In this document: positions 1 through 8,385 of the stretch, piece after piece
Position numbering within the stretch: the stretch's first letter is position 1
Layout of the letters: each line of letters begins with the position of its first letter
Assembly: GCA_015064425.1 (NCBI GenBank)
Contig: SVSF01000023.1
Coordinates: forward strand, 1 to 19,935
Direction of reading: 5' to 3'
Length of the DNA stretch: 19,935 nt
Origin: Oscillospiraceae bacterium
GTDB taxonomy: Bacteria; Bacillota_A; Clostridia; Oscillospirales; CAG-272
Program-made: the position numbers and the translations under genes
The notes under the pieces: model-generated
Databases searched by the model: none
Told to the model about the DNA's origin: nothing
The model's input: the letters and a program-made list of their open reading frames with translations, nothing else

Positions 1-71
1 AATTCCGCATATTGATCAGCAGATTCCCCTTCTGCTATCCATATCCATTTGCTTTTTTCAAACAAACTCAT
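1..71 (-). CDS. 5' end of an unidentified gene, possibly a glycoside hydrolase (partial)
   Basis: An ATG at 71-69 on the minus strand opens a frame that runs off the left edge. The 23 visible codons read MSLFEKSKWIWIAEGESADQ and then YAE. An AGGG ribosome binding site lies about 6 bases upstream, and the start is only 30 bases after the rlmD stop, so the two genes may be co-transcribed. The N-terminal pattern (a K-W-I-W run, then an acidic stretch and D-Q-Y-A-E) resembles the start of bacterial alpha-L-rhamnosidase-like (GH78) proteins. That is only a resemblance from about 20 residues. The start itself is fairly convincing; the product is a guess. Confidence 0.5.
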   Translation of the reverse strand, partial: MSLFEKSKWIWIAEGESADQYAE

Positions 72-101
72 AGTAAACCCTCGCATTTACACTTCACTTT
101 T

Positions 102-1439
102 TCAGATCGCATCATTACGGACAAAACGTGTTATGCTTTCTACATGACCCGTTCTTGGGAAAAGATCTATGGGGCAAACCTCTGACATAATGTATCCGCT
201 GTCAACGAGCTTATGAGCATCCCTCGCCAAAGTGGCGCAATCGCACGACACATACACGATCTTTTTCGGAGCAATACTTATAAGCCTTTTTATAAGCTCA
301 TCGGAGCAACCCTTTCTCGGAGGGTCGAGAATAACTATATCCGCATCCTTAACTGCAGGGTGGTCTGCATCCGCACATATAAAATCGGCGTTTTCGACAC
401 CGCTCAGCTTTGCATTTACCTTGGCGTTTTCTATGGCCTCCGGAATTATCTCAACACCGACCAAAGACTTTGCTCCGGACTTTTTCGCAACGTATAGGCC
501 TATAGTACCGACTCCGCAGTATAAGTCGACTATCTTGTCGTCCGGTGTCGCTTCGGCAAGCTCATATACTTTTTCGTAAAGTACCTCTGCCATATCGTGA
601 TTCACCTGATAAAATGCAAGTGCCGATATTCTGTAATGCATACCGCAAAGTACGTCCTCTATATATCCGTCACCGTATATTATCTCCTGTTCCTTGCCCA
701 TGATAACGTTGGTAACGTCTGTATTATAATTCAAAACTATTGTCTTTATATGCGGATATTTATCTGTAAGAAGCTTTATAAACTCTTCCTTGCAATTGAA
801 TTTCTTTTTGAAAAGAACAAGGCAGACCATAGTATCGCCTGTACCCTTGGCATATCTGATATAAATGTGCCTTAGGGTCCCATCGGCGGTCATCTCTCTG
901 TATATATCAACGTTTTTACGCTTCAAAAAGTCACATATATCAGAACATATGCTCCCAAAAAAATCAGGTTGAAGCATACAGTTGCCGCAAGGGACCACTT
1001 CATGGCTTTTTGCGGCATAAAAGCCCGCCTTATAATCGGCAGACACCGGATACTGAGCCTTGTTTCTGTAAGCGTTTACCTTCCCATCCGACACCGTATC
1101 AAGAACGGCTGTCTGCGGCATTCCCTCTTTACGGAAAACCGTTTTAACATAATTTTTTTTAATTTCCCTTTCAAAATCGTAGGATATATGACGGTAGACA
1201 CAGCCCCCGCAACGCACGTGCACGGGACAATCCGACGATATTCTGTGCTCGGAAGGATCGAGTATCTCCTCTATTCTTGCAACAGCGTAACTTTTTGCGA
1301 CCTTTATTATTTTTACAGAAAGTGTATCGCCCGTTACGGCACCGGGAACAAAAGTTACCATATCGCCGATGCGGCATATTCCGTTGCCCAAATTGTTAAT
1401 GTCTGTTATCGAAACCTCGTATATCTCGTTCTTTTGCAT
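102..1439 (-). CDS. rlmD: 23S rRNA (uracil-C5)-methyltransferase, RlmD/RlmCD (TrmA/RumA family)
   Basis: This 445-residue protein is a full-length TrmA/RumA-family enzyme, which uses S-adenosylmethionine to make 5-methyluridine in RNA. An N-terminal TRAM-like RNA-binding domain covers about residues 1-60. Cysteines C71, C77 and C80, with C151 or C154, form the expected iron-sulfur cluster ligands. The methyltransferase core has LYCGVGTIGL (306-315) for SAM binding, DPPRKGC (372-378), the catalytic nucleophile C399 in VYVSCDC, and the general base E434 in GHVES. In Firmicutes the homologue RlmCD often modifies both U747 and U1939, so the target cannot be fixed from sequence. The gene is divergent from valS, has its own promoter, and shows only a weak ribosome binding site (GGTG). 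No terminator separates it from the next minus-strand gene. Confidence 0.93.
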   Translation of the reverse strand: MQKNEIYEVSITDINNLGNGICRIGDMVTFVPGAVTGDTLSVKIIKVAKSYAVARIEEILDPSEHRISSDCPVHVRCGGCVYRHISYDFEREIKKNYVKTVFRKEGMPQTAVLDTVSDGKVNAYRNKAQYPVSADYKAGFYAAKSHEVVPCGNCMLQPDFFGSICSDICDFLKRKNVDIYREMTADGTLRHIYIRYAKGTGDTMVCLVLFKKKFNCKEEFIKLLTDKYPHIKTIVLNYNTDVTNVIMGKEQEIIYGDGYIEDVLCGMHYRISALAFYQVNHDMAEVLYEKVYELAEATPDDKIVDLYCGVGTIGLYVAKKSGAKSLVGVEIIPEAIENAKVNAKLSGVENADFICADADHPAVKDADIVILDPPRKGCSDELIKRLISIAPKKIVYVSCDCATLARDAHKLVDSGYIMSEVCPIDLFPRTGHVESITRFVRNDAI

Positions 1440-1473
1440 ATCAACACCAAATCATATAAATTATTATTAGAAT

Positions 1474-1503
1474 ATTTTATCATAAAATGAGCTTATATGT
1501 CAA
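1474..1503 (-). promoter_or_regulatory. SigA promoter of rlmD
   Basis: On the minus strand TTGACA (1503-1498) is followed after 18 bases by TAAAAT (1479-1474), which is preceded by TGA to give an extended -10. The rlmD start codon lies 35 bases after the -10. The promoter is back to back with that of valS. Confidence 0.75.
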
Positions 1504-1577
1504 CGAAGTAATACACAAATATATCATTACCGAATTATACAATTTAACAAAAAAGCCTGCGAAGATCGCACACAGCC

Positions 1578-1605
1578 TTGACAAAAAAAGATAATGTGAT
1601 ATAAT
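1578..1605 (+). promoter_or_regulatory. SigA promoter of the valS T-box transcript
   Basis: TTGACA (1578-1583) and TATAAT (1600-1605) are separated by 16 bases. A TG at 1597-1598 makes it an extended -10. Transcription should start near 1612, just ahead of T-box stem I. Confidence 0.88.
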
Positions 1606-1611
1606 TGAATG

Positions 1612-1846
1612 AACAAGCAAGCTGAGATGCGGAGGAGTACCGTTTTTTCGATAGGTTCAGAGAATGACACGTTTTGCTGTGAGTGTCTGCCGTCGTATTC
1701 GGGAAGGTAGCCGCGGAGCTCCGTTTATGAAATTAAAGTAGTTTACGGCGTTGCCCTGCGTTAAAGGGAAAGAGTGCACAGATCTATGCTGTGAATTCAG
1801 GTGGTACCGCGCGTCTGCGTCCTGTTTTGGGGATGCAGCTTTTTTT
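1612..1846 (+). promoter_or_regulatory. Valine T-box leader (tRNA-sensing riboswitch) of valS
   Basis: The leader carries the parts of a class I T-box. In stem I, GCGG (1629-1632) pairs with CCGC (1711-1714) and CCG (1640-1642) pairs with CGG (1700-1702). These enclose a specifier loop with AGTA (1636-1639) on one side and GAAGGTAG (1703-1710) on the other. The specifier is therefore GTA (1707-1709), a valine codon followed by a purine, which agrees with the downstream gene. The conserved T-box AGGTGGTACCGCG starts at 1799. Its TGGT bulge (1802-1805) complements the ACCA end of tRNA-Val. By the known mechanism, uncharged tRNA-Val stabilises the antiterminator and charged tRNA allows termination at 1815-1846. 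Confidence 0.92.
1815..1846 (+). terminator. T-box intrinsic terminator upstream of valS
   Basis: CTGCGTCC (1815-1822) pairs with GGATGCAG (1831-1838), with one G-U pair, and is followed by a run of seven T (1840-1846). It is the off-state hairpin of the T-box and competes with the antiterminator that contains the T-box sequence just upstream. Confidence 0.85.
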
Positions 1847-1881
1847 ATTTGTATTTTATTTTTTCACATATGGAGGACAAA

Positions 1882-4524
1882 ATGAGAAAGGAACTCGCAA
1901 AAACATACGATCCCTCGCAGATCGAGGACAGATTGTATGCGTTTTGGAATGAAAACGGCTATTTTCAGCCTCACGGAGATGACAGCAAAGGTCACTACAC
2001 CATCGTTATCCCTCCGCCCAACATAACAGGCCAGCTTCACATGGGCCACGCCCTCGACAACACACTTCAGGATATCCTCATCCGATACAAGAGAATGCAA
2101 GGCATCCCTACTCTTTGGGTACCCGGTACAGACCATGCGTCTATTGCTACAGAAGCCAAGATAGTCGAAGCAATGAGAAAAGAAGGCATAACCAAGGAAG
2201 ATATCGGTCGTGACGGATTCCTTGAAAGAGCCTGGGACTGGAACAGTAAATATGGCGGAAGAATCGTTGAGCAGCTTAAAAAGCTTGGCTCTTCCTGTGA
2301 TTGGACAAGAAAGAGATTTACTCTTGATGAAGGCTGCTCTGAAGCAGTCCGCGAGGTATTTGTAAGACTTTATGAAAAAGGCCTTATATACAGAGGCGAA
2401 AGAATTATAAACTGGTGTCCTCACTGCCTCACATCTATTTCCGATGCAGAGGTCGAATACGAGGATAAGGCGGGGCATTTTTGGCACATCCGTTATCCCC
2501 TTACAGACGGAAGCGGATACATTCAGCTTGCAACAACACGTCCGGAAACTCTTCTCGGTGATACAGCCGTAGCAGTAAATCCCGCTGACGAAAGATACAC
2601 TTCTCTTGTCGGAAAAACCTTAACTCTTCCCCTTGTAGGAAGAGAGATACCCATCGTTGCGGACGATTACGTTGAAATGGACTTCGGAACCGGTGCGGTA
2701 AAGATAACTCCCGCACACGACCCCAACGATTTTGAAGTAGGTAAGAGACACGATCTTCCCATCATTAACGTACTTACTCCCGACGCAAAGGTAGTAGACG
2801 ATTATCCCAAGTATGCCGGAATGGACAGATATGAAGCAAGAAAAGCCATCGTTGCCGATCTTGAAGCGGGCGGTTTCCTTGTTAAGGTAGAGGATCACGC
2901 TCACAACGTAGGTACTTGCTATCGTTGCGGAACGACTATAGAACCCAGAGCTTCCCTTCAGTGGTTCGTTAAGATGGAGCCCCTTGCAAAGCCTGCAATC
3001 GAAGCAGTAAAAAATGACGATATAAGATTTGTTCCCGAAAGATTTGAAAAGAACTACTTCTACTGGATGGAAAACATAAGAGACTGGTGCATCTCCCGTC
3101 AGCTTTGGTGGGGTCACCGTATCCCCGCATTCTATTGTGACGACTGCGATAAACTTGTTGTTACCAAGGACTCCAAGGCATACTGCCCCAAGTGCGGAAA
3201 AGAAATGCGCCAGGATCCTGATACTCTTGACACCTGGTTTTCTTCTGCTCTTTGGCCTTTCTCTACTCTTGGATGGCCTGATGAGACGGAAGACCTGAAG
3301 AAATTCTATCCTACAAATACACTTGTAACCGGTTACGATATCATTACATTCTGGGTATCAAGAATGATATTCTCCGGTCTTGAATATACGGGCAAGGCTC
3401 CTTTTGATACTGTGCTTATTCACGGTCTTGTAAGAGATGCACTCGGAAGAAAGATGTCCAAATCCCTCGGAAATGGAATCGATCCCCTTGAAATAATCGA
3501 CAAATACGGCGCTGATGCTTTAAGATTTGCACTTGCCACAGGAAACTCTCCCGGAAACGATATGCGTTTCTCCGACGAAAAGATCGAATCTTCAAGAAAC
3601 TTCAATAATAAGATCTGGAACGCCGCAAGATTTATTCTTATGAATCTTGATATAGAGGAATGCTCGCTTCCCGATGATGAAAAACTCAAGCTTGAGGATA
3701 AGTGGATCCTTTCCCTTTTCAATACACTTTGCGCTGATGTCAAAGCAAATCTTGACAACTATGAGCTCGGTGTTGCTCTTGCAAAGCTTTACGATTTTAT
3801 TTGGGATATATTCTGTGACTGGTACATCGAACTTTTGAAGCCCAGATTTGCAGAGAAAGGCACGGAGACCAATAAAACAGCTCAGAACGTTATTTGTTAT
3901 GTATTCTCCAACACCTTAAAACTTCTCCATCCCTTTATGCCATTTATTACCGAAGAAATATGGCAGTCGCTTCCTCATGAGGGCGACAGCATAATGGTAA
4001 GCGATTGGCCTATCTACAGCGATGCTCTTAACTTCCCCGAGGAAGAAAAACAGATGAGTAAGCTTATAGCTTCAATAAAGGCTATAAGAAACAGAAGAAC
4101 CGAAATGAACGTTCCTCCGTCAAAGAAAGCTACACTCTACATCGTTACCGAAGACAGTGCATCGTTCAACAAAGATACAAGCGTTTTCTTTGAAAAACTC
4201 GCATCCGCATCCGGTGTTGAATTCCCTGCTTCTTATGATGCTTCAGATGCTGTACAGATAGTTACAGATACGGCCACCATATATATCCCTCTTGCAGAGA
4301 TGGTGGACTTTGCAAAAGAAGCCGAACGTCTTGAAAAGGAAAAGCAGAATACACTCGGTGAGATCGCAAGACTTGAAAAGAAGCTTTCAAACGAAGGCTT
4401 TGTATCTAAGGCTCCCGCTGAGGTAATCGCAGGAGAAAGAGCGAAGCTTGAAAAGTATAGATCTGTACTTGAAAATACAGAAAAAGCTCTTGAAAAAGCT
4501 CTTTCACATTTAAATAATAACTGA
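1882..4524 (+). CDS. valS: Valyl-tRNA synthetase
   Basis: This class I aminoacyl-tRNA synthetase charges tRNA-Val and edits misactivated threonine. The ATG at 1882 is chosen because GGAGG (1872-1876) lies 5 bases upstream and the protein begins [11 protein letters not shown], as the family does; this gives 880 residues, a normal length. The frame is open upstream to a GTG at 1801, but that lies inside the T-box. The HIGH motif is HMGH in [17 protein letters not shown], and the KMSKS motif is in [10 protein letters not shown]. The CP1 editing region and a zinc-type cluster (CDDCDK then CPKCGK) lie between them. The C-terminal 70 residues form the ValS coiled-coil arm, rich in E-K-L. The gene is monocistronic between the T-box and a strong terminator. 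Confidence 0.97.
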   Translation: MRKELAKTYDPSQIEDRLYAFWNENGYFQPHGDDSKGHYTIVIPPPNITGQLHMGHALDNTLQDILIRYKRMQGIPTLWVPGTDHASIATEAKIVEAMRKEGITKEDIGRDGFLERAWDWNSKYGGRIVEQLKKLGSSCDWTRKRFTLDEGCSEAVREVFVRLYEKGLIYRGERIINWCPHCLTSISDAEVEYEDKAGHFWHIRYPLTDGSGYIQLATTRPETLLGDTAVAVNPADERYTSLVGKTLTLPLVGREIPIVADDYVEMDFGTGAVKITPAHDPNDFEVGKRHDLPIINVLTPDAKVVDDYPKYAGMDRYEARKAIVADLEAGGFLVKVEDHAHNVGTCYRCGTTIEPRASLQWFVKMEPLAKPAIEAVKNDDIRFVPERFEKNYFYWMENIRDWCISRQLWWGHRIPAFYCDDCDKLVVTKDSKAYCPKCGKEMRQDPDTLDTWFSSALWPFSTLGWPDETEDLKKFYPTNTLVTGYDIITFWVSRMIFSGLEYTGKAPFDTVLIHGLVRDALGRKMSKSLGNGIDPLEIIDKYGADALRFALATGNSPGNDMRFSDEKIESSRNFNNKIWNAARFILMNLDIEECSLPDDEKLKLEDKWILSLFNTLCADVKANLDNYELGVALAKLYDFIWDIFCDWYIELLKPRFAEKGTETNKTAQNVICYVFSNTLKLLHPFMPFITEEIWQSLPHEGDSIMVSDWPIYSDALNFPEEEKQMSKLIASIKAIRNRRTEMNVPPSKKATLYIVTEDSASFNKDTSVFFEKLASASGVEFPASYDASDAVQIVTDTATIYIPLAEMVDFAKEAERLEKEKQNTLGEIARLEKKLSNEGFVSKAPAEVIAGERAKLEKYRSVLENTEKALEKALSHLNNN

Positions 4525-4530
4525 TCTTTT

Positions 4531-4561
4531 GAAGGCGGCAGAAATGCCGCCTTCAATTTTT
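4531..4561 (+). terminator. Terminator of valS
   Basis: A perfect 10-bp stem GAAGGCGGCA / TGCCGCCTTC (4531-4540 with 4545-4554) has a GAAA tetraloop and is followed by AATTTTT. It begins shortly after the valS stop codon. Confidence 0.93.
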
Positions 4562-4662
4562 CAAAAAAGTTTTTTCATACAACCTTATATGACATTTTTT
4601 TCATCTCTGTGCTTGTACCATTAAGCTCAGAGATATTTTATTTTCAAGGAGTGTTTGTCACT

Positions 4663-4995
4663 ATGAATGAGAAAAAATGCAGCTGCGATTTTTTTGACGG
4701 GATATTATATATCCGTCTTTCGGGAGATATAGATCATCATTCCGCTTCGGGGATGAGAGAATATATCGACAAAAAAATATTTTTTTACAGAGCAAAATCT
4801 ATAGTCATGGATCTGTCAAACGTTGATTTTATGGACTCTTCGGGATTGGGATTGATACTGGGGAGATATGCACGAGCTTGTGAGATCGGAGCATCGTTTA
4901 AGGTCTGTGACCCTAATCCCGCGGCAGAAAAAATACTTTCTCTTGCGGGAACAGGTAAAATGATCGAAATCTACAAGACCGCCAAGGAGAAATAA
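4663..4995 (+). CDS. spoIIAA: Anti-sigma F factor antagonist SpoIIAA (STAS domain)
   Basis: From the ATG at 4663 this is a 110-residue single STAS-domain protein; AAGGAG at 4646-4651 serves as its ribosome binding site. The signature VDFMDSSGLGLILGR contains the phosphorylatable serine, residue 59 here, equivalent to Ser58 of Bacillus SpoIIAA. In the known pathway, unphosphorylated SpoIIAA binds SpoIIAB and frees SigF in the forespore. It is phosphorylated by SpoIIAB and dephosphorylated by SpoIIE. It is the first gene of spoIIAA-spoIIAB-sigF. I could not find a convincing SigH or SigA promoter or Spo0A box in the 100 bases upstream, although the preceding terminator means one must exist. Confidence 0.93.
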   Translation: MNEKKCSCDFFDGILYIRLSGDIDHHSASGMREYIDKKIFFYRAKSIVMDLSNVDFMDSSGLGLILGRYARACEIGASFKVCDPNPAAEKILSLAGTGKMIEIYKTAKEK

Positions 4996-4996
4996 A

Positions 4997-5437
4997 ATGA
5001 AAAAGGAATTGCTTAACAGTTTAAAAATGACATTCATATCGAAATCGGAAAACGAAGCTCTCGCAAGACAGACATTAAGTTCGTTTATATCCAGATTTGA
5101 TCCGACAATAGAAGATCTGGCAGACATAAGAACCGTAGTATCCGAGGCAGTAACAAACTGTATTGTACATGCATATAAGAATCTCATCGGAGACATTTGC
5201 ATTTATGCAAAACTCTATAACGACGGAACTCTTTTTATTTCGGTGAAAGACAAAGGCTGCGGTATAGAAAACGTAAAAAAGGCCATGGAGCCGCTTTATA
5301 CAACAGATACAAGCGGCGAAAGAGGCGGAATGGGTTTTGCAATAATGGAAAATTTTACCGATAGTTTAAAGGTACGCTCAGTCCGGGGCAAAGGCACTAC
5401 GGTCACGATGAAGAAAAAACTTACATACTCCGAATAA
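4997..5437 (+). CDS. spoIIAB: Anti-sigma F factor / serine kinase SpoIIAB
   Basis: This 146-residue GHKL-type ATPase holds SigF inactive and phosphorylates SpoIIAA. The N-box has E50 and N54 in VSEAVTNCIVHAY. The G1 box is DKGCGI (85-90), and the glycine-rich ATP lid is GERGGMGF (107-114), all intact. The start ATG at 4997 is one base after the spoIIAA stop codon and has AAGGAG (4984-4989) inside the end of spoIIAA, so the genes are translationally coupled. Length and motif spacing are typical of SpoIIAB. Confidence 0.95.
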   Translation: MKKELLNSLKMTFISKSENEALARQTLSSFISRFDPTIEDLADIRTVVSEAVTNCIVHAYKNLIGDICIYAKLYNDGTLFISVKDKGCGIENVKKAMEPLYTTDTSGERGGMGFAIMENFTDSLKVRSVRGKGTTVTMKKKLTYSE

Positions 5438-5447
5438 GGTGGTAGCA

Positions 5448-6155
5448 ATGCTCTCGAATTCAGAACTGATAAAAGAGGCTCAGAGCGGAAATAAAGCAGC
5501 ACTCGAAGAGCTTGTCAGAAATAATCTCGGACTTGTAAGAAGCATCGTGCAGCGTTTCAAAGACAGAAACGCAGAATACGAAGACCTTATGCAAATAGGC
5601 ACTCTAGGTATGATAAAAGCCGTAAAAAGCTTTGACTTTTCTTATAATACTGTTTTTTCAACCTATGCCGTGCCTCTGATCATCGGTGAAATAAAAAAGT
5701 TTCTAAGAGATGACGGTATAATCAAAGTCAGCCGCGAACTGAGAAGGTGCGGAGTATCCGTTATGAAACAAAAGGAGATGTTTATATCACGTCACGGCAG
5801 AGAACCGAAAATATCCGAACTTTGCTCTTTGTGTTCCCTTTCGGAGGAAGCCCTTATCTCAGCCTTGGAGGCAGTAAGTCCCATTCATTCTTTAAGTGAA
5901 AGTATTGTAGGAGATGATGGGCTTACTCTCGAAGATACGATCGCGGATAAAAATTCTCCTATTGAGCTGACAACGGACAAGCTGGCACTTACGGAAGCGA
6001 TCAAAAAACTTGAACCGCTGCATAGGAAAATTATTATCTTAAGATATTTTAAAGATTTTTCTCAGCAAAAAACCGGAAATATCCTCGGACTTACACAAGT
6101 AAAAGTATCACGCGAAGAAAAGAAAATACTCAAATTGCTCAAAGAAGCTCTTTGA
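5448..6155 (+). CDS. sigF: Forespore RNA polymerase sigma factor SigF
   Basis: This 235-residue sporulation sigma factor belongs to the SigF/SigG/SigB group and directs early forespore transcription. The ATG at 5448 is preferred over the GTG at 5439 because AAGGTGG (5436-5442) fits as the ribosome binding site and the protein then begins MLSNSELIK. Region 2 spans about residues 27-95, with YEDLMQIGTLGMIKAVKSFD and the strongly conserved FLRDDGIIKVSR. Region 3 follows, and region 4 with its helix-turn-helix occupies about 185-232. Position after spoIIAB makes it SigF rather than SigG. One oddity is the recognition helix end, which reads VKVSREEKKILK where most homologues have a hydrophobic residue after VSR (VSRIEKK or similar). 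Confidence 0.94.
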   Translation: MLSNSELIKEAQSGNKAALEELVRNNLGLVRSIVQRFKDRNAEYEDLMQIGTLGMIKAVKSFDFSYNTVFSTYAVPLIIGEIKKFLRDDGIIKVSRELRRCGVSVMKQKEMFISRHGREPKISELCSLCSLSEEALISALEAVSPIHSLSESIVGDDGLTLEDTIADKNSPIELTTDKLALTEAIKKLEPLHRKIIILRYFKDFSQQKTGNILGLTQVKVSREEKKILKLLKEAL

Positions 6156-6163
6156 GTATTTTT
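6138..6163 (+). terminator. Terminator overlapping the 3' end of sigF
   Basis: CTCAAAG (6138-6144) pairs with CTTTGAG (6150-6156) around a 5-base loop, followed by TATTTTT. An alternative longer AT-rich pairing, AAAATACTCAAA (6123-6134) with TTTGAGTATTTT (6151-6162), shares the same right arm. The stem contains the sigF stop codon, so the last codons also encode the terminator. Confidence 0.55.
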
Positions 6164-6198
6164 AAGATTTTTAATGGCTTAAATTTATTGAAAATGTA

Positions 6199-6227
6199 TT
6201 GACAAACCAAAACTTGATGTGTATAAT
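6199..6227 (+). promoter_or_regulatory. SigA promoter of yceD-rpmF
   Basis: Both hexamers match consensus exactly: TTGACA (6199-6204) and TATAAT (6222-6227) with the ideal 17-base spacer. This is expected for a ribosomal protein operon and uncouples it from sporulation control. Confidence 0.93.
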
Positions 6228-6262
6228 TAGATTTGTGACGCCCAAGGGGGAGGTATGCGTAT

Positions 6263-6769
6263 ATGACAATAGATATAAGAGAACTCCTCGGTGGGCAAAC
6301 CAATATCATTCCTTTCGATTTCGAGCTTCCTTTGGATACCGAAGGTTGTCCGGATGATATTACGATAACAGCTCCGGTTCACGTTGTTGGAAACATAACC
6401 AATCAAGCAGGATTTATGCAGCTGTCACTCACAGCTGATGTTCCGGCACAAGCTTCTTGCGCCAGATGCCTCGCTTGCATTGATGCTTCTTTCTCCCTGA
6501 ACTTTGTCAAGGTCGTTGCGGAAACGGAAGATCTTGAAAATCCTGATAACGATGATTACCTGATCGTTGATGACGGACAGCTTGATATCGTTTCACCTTT
6601 ATCCGATCAGATCTGGCTTGAATTACCGACGAGGTTTTTATGTAAGCCCGACTGCAAGGGACTCTGCCCCGTTTGCGGAAAAGACAGGAATCTTGAAGAT
6701 TGCGGTTGCGATACAAGAATACGCGACAGTAGGCTTGAGGTTCTCAGAAAACTGATTGAAGAAAAATAA
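6263..6769 (+). CDS. yceD: DUF177 / YceD family protein (large-subunit rRNA accumulation)
   Basis: This 168-residue DUF177 protein precedes rpmF, the conserved arrangement across bacteria. The family is linked to 23S rRNA accumulation and 50S biogenesis, but its biochemical role is unclear. Cysteine pairs are typical of the family: C66 and C69 in CARC, then C127, C131, C135 and C138 in a CKPDCKGLCPVCGKD segment, then C147 and C149. These suggest a zinc-bound C-terminal region. The ATG at 6263 has a strong GGGGGAGG (6246-6253) 9 bases upstream. Another ATG at 6255 is out of frame. Confidence 0.88.
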   Translation: MTIDIRELLGGQTNIIPFDFELPLDTEGCPDDITITAPVHVVGNITNQAGFMQLSLTADVPAQASCARCLACIDASFSLNFVKVVAETEDLENPDNDDYLIVDDGQLDIVSPLSDQIWLELPTRFLCKPDCKGLCPVCGKDRNLEDCGCDTRIRDSRLEVLRKLIEEK

Positions 6770-6806
6770 TTAAAATATTAACTCTTTTTGAGGAGGTGTA
6801 CGTAAC

Positions 6807-6992
6807 ATGGCAGTACCAAAGAGAAAAACTTCTAAGGCTAGACGTGATAAAAGACGTTCCAGCGTATGGAAACTCCAGCTTCCCGGACTTGTTAAATGCC
6901 CGAAATGCGGAACAATGAACTTGACCCACAGAGTTTGCAAGGAGTGCGGAACTTATAAAGGTAAGGTTATCATTGAAAAGGAAGAAGCTTAA
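6807..6992 (+). CDS. rpmF: 50S ribosomal protein bL32
   Basis: This 61-residue protein begins [18 protein letters not shown], the diagnostic basic N-terminus of bL32, and continues with a four-cysteine zinc ribbon (CPKCG then CKECG), so it is the zinc-binding (C+) form. AGGAGG lies upstream of the ATG at 6807. It is the second gene after yceD, 37 bases downstream, and is followed by a strong terminator. Confidence 0.97.
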   Translation: MAVPKRKTSKARRDKRRSSVWKLQLPGLVKCPKCGTMNLTHRVCKECGTYKGKVIIEKEEA

Positions 6993-7008
6993 TTTTATAA
7001 GTCTTTCA

Positions 7009-7048
7009 ATGTGGGCGTGTAATCTCTTACGCGCCCATATACTTTTTT
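7009..7048 (+). terminator. Terminator of yceD-rpmF
   Basis: A 14-bp stem, ATGTGGGCGTGTAA (7009-7022) with TTACGCGCCCATAT (7027-7040), contains two G-U pairs and a TCTC loop. It is followed by ACTTTTTT. It lies 23 bases before the start of the DUF512 gene. Confidence 0.88.
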
Positions 7049-7070
7049 GAAGTTTTGTACGGAGACACTT

Positions 7071-8372
7071 ATGGTAAAGATTTTTTCCGTTATCGAAGGC
7101 TCTCCTGCTGACAGAGCCGGTATAAAAAAAGACGATTTCCTTATTTCTGTAAACGGAAACAATGTGAGAGACGTACTTGATTACAGATTTTACATTAATG
7201 AAGAAAAGATCATGCTCAAGATTCATAGGGGTCCTGAGCTTTTTGACGTTTGTGTCGAAAAAGACGAATATGAGGATCCCGGTCTTGAATTTGAAACGTA
7301 CCTTATGGATGAAAAGCTGAGTTGCAGGAACAAATGTATTTTTTGCTTTATCGATCAGCTTCCCAAGGGTATGCGCGATACTTTATATTTCAAGGATGAC
7401 GACTCAAGAATGTCATTTTTGAGCGGCAACTATATTACTCTTACAAACATGTCGGATGATGACATATCAAGAATAATAAAGCTTCGTACCTCTCCGATAA
7501 ATATTTCCGTTCATACAACAGATCCTGCCCTGCGTTGTAAAATGATGAATAACCGTTTTGCGGGAGATTCATTAAGATACATCAAACGTCTTGCCGATGC
7601 CGAAATAAATATGAACTGTCAGATCGTTCTTTGCAAAGGAATAAATGACGGAAAAGCTCTTGAGAAAACTATGGAGTCTCTGGCTTCATACTATCCTTAT
7701 ATAGAAAGTGTATCGGTAGTGCCTGCGGGACTCACAAAATACAGGAACGGTCTTTATCCGCTCGAGCCATACAGTAAAGATGAATGTAAGGCGATCATTA
7801 AGCAGGTAGAAAAATTTGCAAAAAAATGCGAGAAGAAATACGGCTCTAAAATATTCTTCTGCGGAGATGAGCTTTACATAAAAAGCAACACTCCTCTTCC
7901 CGAAGAAGACTACTACGAAGGATATCCGCAAATAGAAAACGGAGTCGGAATGACCCGTTCCCTTCTCTTTGAGTTTGAAAGCGAGCTTGAATATCTTGAT
8001 GAATATGATCTTGAAAAGTCAAGGCATTATTCTATTGCAACAGGAGTTCTCGCTTACGATTTTATTAAAGGTATCAACGATACAATAAAAAAACAAGCTA
8101 AGAATAGCGAATCAACAGTTTATCTTATTGAAAACAATTTTTTCGGAAAAGAAATTACCGTTGCGGGACTGCTCACGGGTATAGATCTTTACGAGCAGCT
8201 TAAGGACAAAGATCTCGGAGATATTCTTTTTCTCCCGTCTGTCACTTTAAGATATGAGCAGGATATGTTTCTTGACAGTATGACCGTAAAAGAGCTTTCC
8301 GACAAACTAAATGTTGAGATAAGATTTATCGATAACAACGGCGCAGATTTGATATCTGCTCTGCTGTACTGA
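7071..8372 (+). CDS. DUF512 family PDZ / radical SAM protein
   Basis: This 433-residue protein has an N-terminal PDZ-like domain (about 1-60, with EGSPADRAGIKKDD). A radical SAM core follows, with the CxxxCxxC cluster ligands C85, C89 and C92 in CRNKCIFC, and then a C-terminal DUF512 domain. The family is widespread in Clostridia and cyanobacteria, commonly next to der, and has no established reaction. The ATG at 7071 is chosen because GGAGA (7061-7065) lies 5 bases upstream; an in-frame TTG at 7047 sits in the terminator T-run. The gene starts the DUF512-der-plsY run (gaps of 13 and 1 bases). No promoter fits between the rpmF terminator and the start. A possible TTGAAA-17-TATAAG (6973-7001) overlaps the end of rpmF. 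Confidence 0.88.
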   Translation: MVKIFSVIEGSPADRAGIKKDDFLISVNGNNVRDVLDYRFYINEEKIMLKIHRGPELFDVCVEKDEYEDPGLEFETYLMDEKLSCRNKCIFCFIDQLPKGMRDTLYFKDDDSRMSFLSGNYITLTNMSDDDISRIIKLRTSPINISVHTTDPALRCKMMNNRFAGDSLRYIKRLADAEINMNCQIVLCKGINDGKALEKTMESLASYYPYIESVSVVPAGLTKYRNGLYPLEPYSKDECKAIIKQVEKFAKKCEKKYGSKIFFCGDELYIKSNTPLPEEDYYEGYPQIENGVGMTRSLLFEFESELEYLDEYDLEKSRHYSIATGVLAYDFIKGINDTIKKQAKNSESTVYLIENNFFGKEITVAGLLTGIDLYEQLKDKDLGDILFLPSVTLRYEQDMFLDSMTVKELSDKLNVEIRFIDNNGADLISALLY

Positions 8373-8385
8373 AAGGAGGCGCCAA

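Noticed and set aside
969..1490. 173-residue plus-strand frame antisense to rlmD
   Set aside because: It lies opposite a well-supported gene with intact motifs, and its translation shows no recognisable domain or ribosome binding site.
1558..1570. Hairpin TGCGA-AGA-TCGCA with a T-run on the minus strand
   Set aside because: The stem is only 5 bp and lies upstream of the rlmD promoter, with no minus-strand gene for it to terminate in view.
1801..1881. N-terminal extension of valS from a GTG at 1801 (27 extra residues)
   Set aside because: The stretch is the conserved T-box and terminator, the extra residues do not match ValS, and a good ribosome binding site precedes the ATG at 1882.
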